From JANYHF01 sp031367715 (GTDB lineage: Bacteria; Pseudomonadota; Alphaproteobacteria; Rhizobiales; Hyphomicrobiaceae), in contig JANLQJ010000161.1 of assembly GCA_031367715.1 (NCBI GenBank), positions 1-42,612 on the forward strand: a stretch of 42,612 bases of DNA, in the 5' to 3' direction. Below, piece after piece: positions 25,222 through 33,332 of the stretch. Both the position numbers and the translations under genes were made by a program. Position 1 is the stretch's first letter; each line of letters starts with the position of its first letter. A model generated the notes under the pieces. The model searched no databases. It had not been told where the DNA came from and saw only the letters and a program-made list of their open reading frames with translations.

Positions 25222-26070
25222 ATGCGTGCCAATGCCCTGCGATTGTCGGCAGTCCTGGCCTGCCTGGCGGCGCTGCTGCCGGAGGCGGCACAGGCCCAGT
25301 CCGCAGCCAGCGACTGGTTGAAGGGCAACAGCTCGCGCGTCCGCTTGATTGCCGCGCAAATCCAGCCGGGCGTGCTGCTGGCCGGGATACAAATCGATTT
25401 GGAGCCAGGTTGGAAGACCTATTGGCGCTCGCCCGGCGATGCTGGCGGCGTGCCGCCCGAACTCGATTGGAAAAAATCCATCAATCTCGGCGCACCCGAA
25501 TTGCTGTTTCCCGCGCCAAGCCGGCTGCGGGATCGAGACGGCGATTCGGTCGGATACAAGCATGCCGTCATTCTGCCGGTGCGGATCGTGCCCCTTAGTC
25601 CGGCGCAACCGATTGTGTTGGATCTCAACATCCTGTTCGGCGTCTGCAAGAACATCTGCATCCCGGAGGAGCGTCATTTGACACTCACCCTGGAACCCAA
25701 AGGCGAAACCGATGGAACGATCGCTGAGCTTCTCAGCCGCGCCCTGGCCTCGGTGCCGGTTGACATGGCCAGCGACCCCAAGGCGCCGCAGCTTGAGGCC
25801 ATCAAGGTTGACACCGGCACGCCTAAGCCAGCGCTGGTGTTTGACACGCGGTTTCCGTCCGGCGGAGACGGAGCGGATCTGTTTGTCGAGGCCGTGGACG
25901 GAAGTTTCGTCCCGATGACCGAACATTTGACCGACACGGGCGATGGCCATGTCGGTTTCAAGATTGATCTGGGTAAATCCGACGATCTGAAATCGCCCAA
26001 AGGCAAGGCTCTGCGCCTGACGCTGGTCAGTAGCGCGGGCGCCGCGCAAATCATCCGTACCGTTCCATAG
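25222..26070 (+). CDS. Periplasmic DsbD N-terminal-like domain protein
   Basis: A 282-residue exported protein. A signal peptide is clear (residues 1-25, charged start, hydrophobic core, cleavage near AQAQS). The rest matches the DsbD alpha-domain family of alphaproteobacteria: IDLEPGWKTYWRSPGDAG, then the redox pair Cys142/Cys146 (FGVCKNICIPEE). There is no membrane domain or thioredoxin module, so this is a stand-alone periplasmic electron acceptor or donor. Its partner is not in the window. The peroxiredoxin follows after 63 bases, perhaps functionally linked. Confidence 0.82.
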   Translation: MRANALRLSAVLACLAALLPEAAQAQSAASDWLKGNSSRVRLIAAQIQPGVLLAGIQIDLEPGWKTYWRSPGDAGGVPPELDWKKSINLGAPELLFPAPSRLRDRDGDSVGYKHAVILPVRIVPLSPAQPIVLDLNILFGVCKNICIPEERHLTLTLEPKGETDGTIAELLSRALASVPVDMASDPKAPQLEAIKVDTGTPKPALVFDTRFPSGGDGADLFVEAVDGSFVPMTEHLTDTGDGHVGFKIDLGKSDDLKSPKGKALRLTLVSSAGAAQIIRTVP

Positions 26071-26133
26071 ACTCTTTGCAGGCGGCACCGCGAGCGGCTA
26101 TCTGTTGCCGGCAAACAGAACAGGAGCCATACC

Positions 26134-26619
26134 ATGCCGATCGCCGTTGGAAGCAAACTGCCCGAAGCCTCGTTCATGCTCATGCGCGATGGCAAGGGTA
26201 CCGCCGTCAGCACTGCCGATTTGTTCTGCGGCAAGAAGGTCGTGTTGTTCGCGGTGCCGGGAGCCTTCACGCCGACTTGCCACCTGAAGCATCTGCCGGG
26301 GTTCCTGGCGAACCTCGACGCCTTCAAGGCGCGCGGTATCGACACCATCGCCTGCGTCTCGGTCAACGATCACCATGTCATGGCCGCCTGGGGCAAGGCA
26401 TCGGGAGCCGACGGCAAGATCACGTTGCTCGCCGATGGCACGGCCACTTTCGCCAAAGCAATTGGCCTGGACTACGATGCCGGGTCGATGGGTACGCGTT
26501 CAAAACGCTATGCCGCCTATGTGGAAAATGGGGTCTTGAGGATTCTCAACATTGAGGACAACCCTGGCAAGGCCGAAGGCAGCAGCGCCGAAGCGCTGCT
26601 GCAGGCGCTGCCCGCTTAA
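26134..26619 (+). CDS. Prx5-type peroxiredoxin
   Basis: A 161-residue peroxiredoxin of the Prx5/AhpE-like type that reduces hydroperoxides. The peroxidatic Cys49 is in VPGAFTPTCHLKHLPGF. Further signatures: IACVSVNDHHVMAAWGK and the C-terminal GVLRILNIEDNPGKAEGSSAE typical of Prx5. The electron donor is probably glutaredoxin or thioredoxin (family knowledge). It starts after CAGGAG a few bases upstream. Its stop overlaps that of rnhA by four bases in a tail-to-tail arrangement. Confidence 0.92.
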   Translation: MPIAVGSKLPEASFMLMRDGKGTAVSTADLFCGKKVVLFAVPGAFTPTCHLKHLPGFLANLDAFKARGIDTIACVSVNDHHVMAAWGKASGADGKITLLADGTATFAKAIGLDYDAGSMGTRSKRYAAYVENGVLRILNIEDNPGKAEGSSAEALLQALPA

Positions 26620-27083
26620 CGCGATTTCTTCTTGAACGGGGCCATGCCATCGCGCGCCAGTTCGTCGGCGCGCTCGTTTTCGGCGTGGCCGGCATGGCCT
26701 TTCAGCCAGAGCCATTCGATCTTATGGCGGGCAGCGGCAAGCTCCAGCCGCTGCCAGAGTTCGACATTCTTCACCGGTTTCTTGTCGGCCGTGCGCCAGC
26801 CATTGCGCCGCCAGCCAAAGATCCATTTGGTGATGCCGTCACGCAAGTAAACGCTGTCGGTATTCAACGCCACTCGCGCCGGCATCTTGATTGCTTCGAG
26901 CGCGCTGATGGCAGCCATCATCTCCATGCGGTTGTTGGTGGTGTTGGATTCACCGCCGCTCAACTCCTTGCGGTGCGCACCGGAAATCAGGATGGCGCCC
27001 CAGCCGCCGGCGCCTGGATTGCCCGAGCATGCGCCGTCCGTAAACACAGTAATTTCCGGTCCTATAGCCGCTTCGGCACTCAT
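26616..27083 (-). CDS. rnhA: Ribonuclease HI
   Basis: A 155-residue RNase HI, which removes RNA from RNA-DNA hybrids. The DEDD catalytic set is seen as Asp16 (VFTDGACSGNPG), Glu54 (NNRMEMMAAISAL), Asp76 (LNTDSVYLRDGI) and the Asp in ENERADELAR. The basic handle region WIFGWRRNGWRTADKKPVKN is present. The length fits the family. The start overlaps the thrB stop by 4 bases; a thrB-rnhA pair is a common alphaproteobacterial order. Confidence 0.96.
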   Translation of the reverse strand: MSAEAAIGPEITVFTDGACSGNPGAGGWGAILISGAHRKELSGGESNTTNNRMEMMAAISALEAIKMPARVALNTDSVYLRDGITKWIFGWRRNGWRTADKKPVKNVELWQRLELAAARHKIEWLWLKGHAGHAENERADELARDGMAPFKKKSR

Positions 27084-28051
27084 GCCGACAACTCCAGCCC
27101 AAGTTCGCGGATGTGGGAGATTTTCTGGAAGAAGCGGAGCTTGCGGACATATTCCATCGGATCGAGCCGCTTGACGAGGGCCGATGGTGGGGTGTGCAAC
27201 CAGTCATAGGCGCGCGTTAGCAAGAAGCGCAGGGCGGCACCGCGTGCCAGCATCGGCAAGGTAGCAAGTTCGGCTGCCGAAAATGGGCGCGCGGCCGCAT
27301 AGGCCGTCAGCAGCCCCTGGCCCTTGGTGATGTTGAACCCACCATCGTCCTCGAAACACCAGGCGTTCAGGCAGACCGCGACGTCATAGGCAAGAAAATC
27401 GTTGCAGGCGAAGTAGAAGTCGATCAGGCCGGACAAGCGGTCGCCCATGAAGAAGACGTTGTTGGGGAACAGGTCGGCGTGGATGACGCCCTCGGGCAAC
27501 CCCTTGGGCCAGTGTGCCGAAAGGCTGGCGAGTTCTTTGGAAATGACCTTAGACAGGCCGGGGTTGATCTGGTCGGCATCAGCCCCGAGGCGCCCGGCCA
27601 GTTCCTGCCAACCGGCAACTGAGAGACTGTTTGGACGCCGTAACGCAAAGCCGTTGCCGGCGCGATGCAGTGCTGCCAGCGCCTCGCCAAGTTCGGCACA
27701 ATGGCGCACCTGGGGCCGCCTCAACGACAGGCCTTCCAGAAACGTCACCAGCGCGGCGGGCCGGTCAGCAAGCTCGCGCAGCATCGCCCCATTTCGGTCG
27801 CGCAGCGGTGTCGGGCACGACAATCCCGCCGACGCTAGATGTTCCATCAGCCCGAGGAAGAACGGCAAATCCCCCTTGGCGACGCGTTTTTCGTACAACG
27901 TCAGAATGTAGCGGCCACGATCCGTCGTCAGCAGATAGTTGGAGTTCTCGACCCCTTCCGCGATGCCCTTGCATGACGTGAGGCTACCGATCTCATAGTC
28001 GTCGACGAAAGCCATCAGGGCCTCGTCGGGAACGTCCGTGTAGACTGCCAT
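27080..28051 (-). CDS. thrB: Homoserine kinase (aminoglycoside-phosphotransferase fold)
   Basis: A 323-residue kinase of the APH-like ThrB class used by alphaproteobacteria, not the GHMP class of E. coli. It phosphorylates homoserine for threonine synthesis. Motifs: the N-terminal MAVYTDVPDEALMAFVDDY, GIAEGVENSNYLLTT for nucleotide binding, the catalytic VIHADLFPNNVFF (Brenner motif) and GLIDFYFACNDFLAYDVAVC carrying the metal-binding Asp. The length is typical. It is translationally coupled to rnhA. ispH, often just upstream in relatives, is not here; a TusA-like gene takes that place. Confidence 0.94.
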   Translation of the reverse strand: MAVYTDVPDEALMAFVDDYEIGSLTSCKGIAEGVENSNYLLTTDRGRYILTLYEKRVAKGDLPFFLGLMEHLASAGLSCPTPLRDRNGAMLRELADRPAALVTFLEGLSLRRPQVRHCAELGEALAALHRAGNGFALRRPNSLSVAGWQELAGRLGADADQINPGLSKVISKELASLSAHWPKGLPEGVIHADLFPNNVFFMGDRLSGLIDFYFACNDFLAYDVAVCLNAWCFEDDGGFNITKGQGLLTAYAAARPFSAAELATLPMLARGAALRFLLTRAYDWLHTPPSALVKRLDPMEYVRKLRFFQKISHIRELGLELSA

Positions 28052-28098
28052 GACACCCTGCTTGAATCATCAGGAGCCGATTTGTACACGAGCCGCCG

Positions 28099-28359
28099 TC
28101 AGCTGCCAGTCCCGGTGGCGAGGGTCGGCACGGCCGCATTGACGCGGATGCGTGTTCGCGTGATCGAACCTTCCGCCTCGCTGGAAATCACATCGTGGCC
28201 TTGCGCTTCGCAAAGTTCGCGAAAGTCGCCGGGCGCCAGCGGGTCGGTGCTCAGCACATCGACCTGCGCGCCCACGGCGACGTCGCGCAATGTCCGGCGC
28301 AACTTCAGGAATGGCAGCGGGCAGGTCAGCCCCGTTGTATCTATTACCAGGTCGATCAT
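28099..28359 (-). CDS. TusA/SirA-like sulfur carrier protein
   Basis: An 86-residue TusA-family protein. The key motif is TGLTCPLPFLKLRR with the sulfur-accepting Cys followed by Pro-Leu-Pro (CPxP). The fold continues through VDVLSTDPLAPGDFRELCEAQGH. Family members carry persulfide sulfur for tRNA thiolation, molybdenum cofactor or sulfur metabolism; which one applies here is unclear. ATG 28359 begins directly at the family N-terminus (MIDLVIDTTG); the frame extends 32 codons upstream without similarity. It is divergent from the methyltransferase-family gene. Confidence 0.85.
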   Translation of the reverse strand: MIDLVIDTTGLTCPLPFLKLRRTLRDVAVGAQVDVLSTDPLAPGDFRELCEAQGHDVISSEAEGSITRTRIRVNAAVPTLATGTGS

Positions 28360-28427
28360 GTCGCAGCGTCCGCAGATTGCCTTGTTTTGCGTGTTCTTCG
28401 GCGCCAAGACCATACGCCATCGCAGGT

Positions 28428-28445
28428 TCGGTCTGTGTAGACCGA
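28428..28445. promoter_or_regulatory. 18-bp perfect palindrome upstream of the methyltransferase gene
   Basis: TCGGTCT, a GTGT centre and AGACCGA form a perfect 7-bp inverted repeat in the 132-bp gap between divergent tusA-like and methyltransferase-family genes, 46 bases before the latter. It could be an operator or a short leader hairpin. No regulator gene is adjacent. Confidence 0.35.
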
Positions 28446-28491
28446 CTGTTCGCAAATTGTTCTGGAATTTTCAAGGACCTGAGTTTCCCGC

Positions 28492-29460
28492 ATGGCCTAT
28501 GCACAACTCAAGCAGAGGCTCGATCGGGGCGACGCTTTGATCCTCGACGGTGCAACCGGTACCGAGCTGCAGCGGCGCGGCGCCCCAATGGATGCGGCGG
28601 CTTGGTGCGGGCCAGCAACGCTCCAGCATCATGAGCTACTGACCGAGATCCATATCGACTATATCGAGGCCGGTTCCGATGTTGTCACGGCTAACACGTT
28701 CGCCGCCTCGCGCCTGATGCTGGGTGCCGCGGGGCTTGGCGACCAGGTCGGCGAGGTGGCTGCCCGCGCTGTGGCTGCCGCGCTGGAGGCTCGCAAGCGC
28801 GCCGGGGTCGAGGGTCGTGTGGTAGTGGCAGGGTCGTTGTCACACATGGTCCCTGTCGCCGCCGGCACCGATGTCGTCGATCCGGCGCAGGTGCCGTCAA
28901 GCGCCGCCATTGCCGATGCGTTTCACGAGCTTGCCGGCCACCTCAAGGCCACCGGCGTCGATCACATCATGCTGGAGATGATGTACAACCCGGTGCGCAC
29001 GCCGCTGGCGCTGCAGGCTGCGCTTTCCACTGGCTTGCCGGTCTGGTTCGGGGCCAGCGCCCGGCGCGCCGCAGATGGCACGGTACTGGCTTTTGATCGT
29101 CTCGAGGATGTTCCTTTGGCCGATATCATCAAGATGATCCCAAAGACGGGAATCGACGTATCAGGCGTCATGCACACGGGGTCCGATGTCATGACTGATG
29201 CCCTCGCAGTGGTACGCCAGCAGTTTACCGGGCCGCTGAGTGCTTATCCCGACAGCGGCTATTTCGCGGCGCCCGACTGGCGCTTTGTTGATGTCATCGA
29301 TCCCGGCGCCCTGAAATCCTATTATACGCAGTGGCTTGCCAATGGAGTGAGGCTACTCGGCGGTTGCTGTGGAACAGGCCTTGCACATATCCAGGCTGCG
29401 GTATCGGCGCGCGATGATTTCATGCGAAAACGGAATGTAAACCGCCCGACGGACGTTTAG
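28492..29460 (+). CDS. Homocysteine S-methyltransferase family protein
   Basis: A 322-residue TIM-barrel protein of the betaine/S-methylmethionine-homocysteine methyltransferase family. It shows LDGATGTELQRRG near the N-terminus and the zinc-binding GGCCGTG with Cys292 and Cys293. The third zinc ligand, normally Cys in a GxNC motif, is replaced: the equivalent segment reads GVMHTGSDVM with His228. A Cys2-His zinc site is possible, or a different methyl acceptor. Methyl donor and acceptor therefore remain open. hemA follows after 34 bases on the same strand. Confidence 0.8.
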   Translation: MAYAQLKQRLDRGDALILDGATGTELQRRGAPMDAAAWCGPATLQHHELLTEIHIDYIEAGSDVVTANTFAASRLMLGAAGLGDQVGEVAARAVAAALEARKRAGVEGRVVVAGSLSHMVPVAAGTDVVDPAQVPSSAAIADAFHELAGHLKATGVDHIMLEMMYNPVRTPLALQAALSTGLPVWFGASARRAADGTVLAFDRLEDVPLADIIKMIPKTGIDVSGVMHTGSDVMTDALAVVRQQFTGPLSAYPDSGYFAAPDWRFVDVIDPGALKSYYTQWLANGVRLLGGCCGTGLAHIQAAVSARDDFMRKRNVNRPTDV

Positions 29461-29494
29461 TGATTGGGCGCGACCCCATCTGGAGTTGAGGACG

Positions 29495-30706
29495 ATGGAT
29501 TACCTTCAGCACTTCGCCGACGCTGTTGACGCTGTTCGCAAGGAGGGTCGTTACCGCGTTTTTGCCGACATCATCCGGCATGGCGGAAGCTTTCCTTGCG
29601 CCACTCAGCATGTCGATGGCGGAACCCGCCCGATAACGGTTTGGTGCTCGAACGACTATCTCGGCATGGGACAACATCCAGCCGTGCTCCAGGCGATGCA
29701 CGATGCCATCGACAAGGCCGGCGCTGGGTCTGGTGGGACACGCAACATTTCCGGCACGACACACTACCATGTCGAGCTTGAGCGCGAGCTGGCCGACTTG
29801 CATCAGAAGGAGCGGGCGCTGCTGTTTACCTCGGGCTATGTCGCCAACGAGGCTTCGCTTTCGACCTTGTCGCGGCTTCTCCCTGGCGTCATCTTGTTTT
29901 CGGACGTGATGAACCACGCCTCGATGATCGAGGGCATCCGCCACGGTGGGGCATCCAAGCGCATCTGGAAGCATAATGATCTGGTCGATCTCGAGCGCCA
30001 ACTGGCAGAGGCACCGGCAGGGGCGCCCAAGCTGATCGCTTTCGAGTCCGTCTATTCCATGGATGGCGACATCGCCCCGATCGCCGAAATCTGCGCGCTG
30101 GCAAAGCGCTTCGGCGCCCTCACCTATCTCGACGAAGTGCACGCCGTCGGCCTCTATGGCGAGCGCGGCGCGGGTGTGGCCGAGCGCGAAGGGCTGCTTG
30201 ATCAAGTTGACATCATCGAAGGCACGTTGGCCAAGGGCTTCGGGCTGGTCGGTGGCTACGTGACCGCCGCTTCGGTCATAATTGAGGCGATCCGCTGCTA
30301 TGCGCCGGGTTTCATTTTCACCACCTCGCTGCCGCCGGCAATTGCCGCCGGAGCGCTTGCCAGCGTCCGCCATGTCAGGGCCGACGGAGCGCGAAGGGCC
30401 ACGCTGCATGCGCGCGCGGCGGAAGTGAAACGGCGACTGACCGCTGCCGGCCTGCCGCTGCTGGAGAACCCGAGCCACATCGTGCCGGTGATGGTGGGCG
30501 ACCCGGTGGTCTGCAAGAACCTCTCGGACCAGTTGCTCGACCGCTTCGGCATCTATGTGCAGCCGATCAACTACCCGACCGTGCCGCGGGGCACCGAGCG
30601 TCTCCGCTTGACGCCGAGCCCAGTGCATGGCGAGGCCGACATCACGCATCTGGTTTCCGCGCTGGCCCAACTGTGGAGCGAGTTGCGGTTGGCTAGAGCG
30701 GCTTAA
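29495..30706 (+). CDS. hemA: 5-aminolevulinate synthase
   Basis: A 403-residue PLP enzyme that condenses glycine and succinyl-CoA, the first step of heme synthesis by the C4 (Shemin) route. The PLP lysine is Lys247 (GTLAKGFGLVGGY), matching Lys248 of the Rhodobacter enzyme. Others: GAGSGGTRNISGTTHYHVELE, FSDVMNHASMIEGIRHG and YLDEVHAVGLYG. The N-terminus MDYLQHFADAVDAVRKEGRYRVF is typical. ATG 29495 is chosen over an upstream TTG at 29486 because GAGG lies just before it. It converges on the stress-protein gene with an 8-base gap. Confidence 0.97.
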   Translation: MDYLQHFADAVDAVRKEGRYRVFADIIRHGGSFPCATQHVDGGTRPITVWCSNDYLGMGQHPAVLQAMHDAIDKAGAGSGGTRNISGTTHYHVELERELADLHQKERALLFTSGYVANEASLSTLSRLLPGVILFSDVMNHASMIEGIRHGGASKRIWKHNDLVDLERQLAEAPAGAPKLIAFESVYSMDGDIAPIAEICALAKRFGALTYLDEVHAVGLYGERGAGVAEREGLLDQVDIIEGTLAKGFGLVGGYVTAASVIIEAIRCYAPGFIFTTSLPPAIAAGALASVRHVRADGARRATLHARAAEVKRRLTAAGLPLLENPSHIVPVMVGDPVVCKNLSDQLLDRFGIYVQPINYPTVPRGTERLRLTPSPVHGEADITHLVSALAQLWSELRLARAA

Positions 30707-30714
30707 TCGCCGTC

Positions 30715-31554
30715 TCAATGCGCCATGAACACCGGCAACTCGGCTGACAGCAGAATGTGGCTGGTGGCGCCGCCGAAGATCATCTGACGCAGGCGGCTCT
30801 GCGTGTAGGCGCCCTTGATCACGAGATCGGCGCCCCAGCTGGTTGCCTCGGCAAGAAACGCCTCGCCGGTAGCGCGGCTTGCCGCGGCAACCGTGCGCTC
30901 CTCGACGACCACGCCATTGGCCTTCAATGAGAGCGCGATTTCAGCGCCGCTCGGGCCGGGCACGCCCGCACCCTCAATCGTCAATACAACAACCTGTTTT
31001 GCTCGCTCCAGCAGCGGCATGGCGAACGCGATGGTGCGCGCCGTTTCCGTACTGCCATTCCATGCAATGAAAATACGTTCACCAAGCGACTTTCTGGCCG
31101 TAGGTGGCGCGATCAGGATTGGCCGACCGCTCTCGAACAGCGTCGTTTCCAGTGCCCCCATGCGCGGACCAGCGCCGTCGCGGTTGACACGGCCGAATAC
31201 CGTCAGGTCGAACGCCCGTGCCCGGGCCGCCAGCGAGATGTCGTCGAGCGGTTCCAAGTCGCGCCAGCTGAATCGCGGACCGGCAACTGCAGGGCCAGCG
31301 GTCGCGATGGCAAGACGCCGCGCTTCGCCCTCGGCGATCTTGCGCAGTTCCTGCGGAGTGGCGCCGCCAACCGGCAATTGCGGCACAGGCACGCCGCCGA
31401 AGGCTCCTGCGATATAGATATCGGCAACCAGCGAACGCACCGGAACGGCCTCGATATGACTGCCGAACACCCCGGCGAACTGGGCGGCGCAGTCGAACAC
31501 CGAACCGATCTGTTCGTGCCGTTCAACTGGCAACAGGATGGTTTTCAGGCTCAT
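30715..31554 (-). CDS. Tandem-domain universal stress protein
   Basis: A 279-residue protein with two Usp domains. The first begins MSLKTILLPVERHEQ. The second begins at about residue 155 (GERIFIAWNGSTETARTIAFAMPLL) and ends with LVIKGAYTQSRLRQMIFGGATSHIL, the usual GxxxxSxxR-type nucleotide-binding end of UspA folds in variant form. The domain arrangement is common in alphaproteobacteria. Its precise role under stress is unknown. It converges on hemA and lies downstream of tolC. Confidence 0.85.
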   Translation of the reverse strand: MSLKTILLPVERHEQIGSVFDCAAQFAGVFGSHIEAVPVRSLVADIYIAGAFGGVPVPQLPVGGATPQELRKIAEGEARRLAIATAGPAVAGPRFSWRDLEPLDDISLAARARAFDLTVFGRVNRDGAGPRMGALETTLFESGRPILIAPPTARKSLGERIFIAWNGSTETARTIAFAMPLLERAKQVVVLTIEGAGVPGPSGAEIALSLKANGVVVEERTVAAASRATGEAFLAEATSWGADLVIKGAYTQSRLRQMIFGGATSHILLSAELPVFMAH

Positions 31555-31602
31555 GTGGTCCTCGCAACCGTGCTCGCTCTGCGCATCCCCCTTATGACCT
31601 TA

Positions 31603-31634
31603 GCGCAAAGCAGCTCGCTGCGCCAATTTTGCGC
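31603..31634. other. Nested hairpin between tolC and the stress-protein gene
   Basis: GCGCAAA (31603-31609) pairs with TTTGCGC (31628-31634), and inside it GCAGC pairs with GCTGC. It lies 70 bases past the tolC stop and just upstream of the stress-protein start. It could end tolC transcription, but there is no clear U-tract. Confidence 0.3.
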
Positions 31635-31704
31635 ACTCTTGGACCAGGAGTCTCGCAGAGAAAAACGCCAGCGCTATGACGCAGGCAGGCACCACGGTTG
31701 GCCG

Positions 31705-33135
31705 CTATTTGATTGTGCCTTCGATCCCGACATAGCCGACCTCGCGACTGATAGTAGTCTTCCACCAGGAGCCGTTGGTGTCCTCGTAGTGTCGCTGGAC
31801 GTCATATTGCTCAACGCCAATGCCGAGCGTGTCGACCGCCAGGCGGCCCATGACCTGCAGGACGCGATAACTGTTGACTACGATATCGTGCTTGGTCGTG
31901 ATCAGCTGGACCTGGGCGTTGTTCAGCGTTTGTTGAGCGTTTAGCACGTCAAGCTCGGTGCGCTGCCCGACCTGAAGTTCCGCCCGCACCCCCTCCAGCG
32001 CCGTCTTGGCGGAGTCAACCTGTTGCTGGTTGGCAACCAGCTGCGCGCGCGACGCATCGAGCACGGCCCACGCAGAAAGAACGTCCGACTGGGCCTGCAA
32101 GCGGGCCTGCTCGATATTCTGCAGCAGCGATTGCCGATTTTCCTTCTGCTGCCGGATCTGCGCCCGCACGTCGCCAGCCTCGTAGATCGGCACAGTGACG
32201 TGGCCGGTCAGGCTCGCGGTATCGACAACCGTATTGGCAGGCGAGGTTTCGGTCGAACTCAGCTGGCCGTTCAACGACACCTGCGGCAGCAACTGTCCAT
32301 AGAGCTTGCTGATCGTGTGGTCGATAGAGTCCTTCAGATAGGCTGCCTGCACGACACTTGGCCGCGATGCCATGGCTATGTTGACAGCCTCATTGATATT
32401 GCGCGGCAGCAATCGGTTCGGAGGGCCCGGCTCGCGGATTCCATTTGGCGCATGGCCGACCACCAAGGCGTATCGCGCTGAGCTTGAACTCAGATTGGCC
32501 TTGCCGCTCTCGCTCTGGGCCTGTGCCGAAGCCAGGCTCGATTTCGCCTGCTCGACGTCGGTCTTGGTGACCTCGCCGACATCGAACCGCGCCTTGACCT
32601 GTCGCAATTCCTGCGTCAGCACGGCAATGTTCTTAAGCTGCACATCCAACACGGCGCGATCACGAATGACGTCCATGTAGGCCGTGATGGCGTCCAGCAG
32701 AACCTGCTGTTCGGTCTCGCGCAGCACTTCGCGTTCAGCCCGGATGGTGGCATCAGCCTCTTTCACGGCGCTACTGGTCGAGCCACCATTGTAGATCGGC
32801 TGGCTGGCATTCAGCTGGTAGGCCCGGATAAAGGACGTGCCATCACCCGGCGATTTTGGGATACTGGAGGTACTGCGCAGTGTGTAGTCGATGGTGCCGT
32901 TGACGGTCGGACGGTAGCCAGACTGGGCACGCGCCAAATTCTCATCGGTGCCACGCAAGCGCGCGCGTTCGCTCTGCAATCTCGGATTATTGGCGTAAGC
33001 ACTGGCCAAGGCCTGGGTTAGGGTCTCACCCAGGGCCGGGCAGGCGCCCATCAGCCCTGCTGCCACTGCCAATCCGATCAACGACCGGAGCGCTCGCTTG
33101 CATAGCGATGCGTCTATTAAAACAGCAGTCGGCAT
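31705..33135 (-). CDS. TolC-family type I secretion outer-membrane channel
   Basis: A 476-residue outer-membrane efflux protein. A signal peptide spans about residues 1-36 (RSLIGLAVAAGLMGACPALGETL, cleaved near ALG-ET). The two internal repeats of the TolC fold are visible: LTQALASAYANNPRLQSERA and later INEAVNIAMASRPSVVQAAY, each followed by long helices rich in Gln and Ala, with QPIYNGG and VPIYEAGDVRAQIRQ at the strands. It would form the outer-membrane exit duct for type I secretion or multidrug efflux. No ABC or adaptor gene adjoins. ATG 33135 gives the best signal peptide; the frame extends 10 codons upstream. Confidence 0.92.
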   Translation of the reverse strand: MPTAVLIDASLCKRALRSLIGLAVAAGLMGACPALGETLTQALASAYANNPRLQSERARLRGTDENLARAQSGYRPTVNGTIDYTLRSTSSIPKSPGDGTSFIRAYQLNASQPIYNGGSTSSAVKEADATIRAEREVLRETEQQVLLDAITAYMDVIRDRAVLDVQLKNIAVLTQELRQVKARFDVGEVTKTDVEQAKSSLASAQAQSESGKANLSSSSARYALVVGHAPNGIREPGPPNRLLPRNINEAVNIAMASRPSVVQAAYLKDSIDHTISKLYGQLLPQVSLNGQLSSTETSPANTVVDTASLTGHVTVPIYEAGDVRAQIRQQKENRQSLLQNIEQARLQAQSDVLSAWAVLDASRAQLVANQQQVDSAKTALEGVRAELQVGQRTELDVLNAQQTLNNAQVQLITTKHDIVVNSYRVLQVMGRLAVDTLGIGVEQYDVQRHYEDTNGSWWKTTISREVGYVGIEGTIK

Positions 33136-33298
33136 AAAACGTCCTCGATCCGCAACAAAAGCCAAACATGACTCGTCAACGCGATTTCACGGGCACAAAC
33201 TGCTACGGAACGACACTCGCATTTACTTGTTAAAAAACCTTTCGACCTCTATCGACTGATTCATCGGGGTCTGGAAGGGGTTTCCAAGACACAGTTGA

Positions 33299-33314
33299 TT
33301 AAATACTGGTTAAC
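33299..33314. promoter_or_regulatory. Perfect CtrA binding box upstream of tolC
   Basis: TTAA-N7-TTAAC, exactly the full CtrA consensus, lies at 33299-33314, between the parE stop and the tolC start (164 bases before it). CtrA is the cell-cycle response regulator of alphaproteobacteria and controls cell-envelope genes. The site suggests cell-cycle control of the TolC channel. Confidence 0.6.
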
Positions 33315-33332
33315 TGTGACGTCAGGTTGCGG

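Noticed and set aside
29420..30718. A 432-codon minus-strand frame opposite hemA
   Set aside because: It is antisense to 5-aminolevulinate synthase; low-complexity shadow composition.
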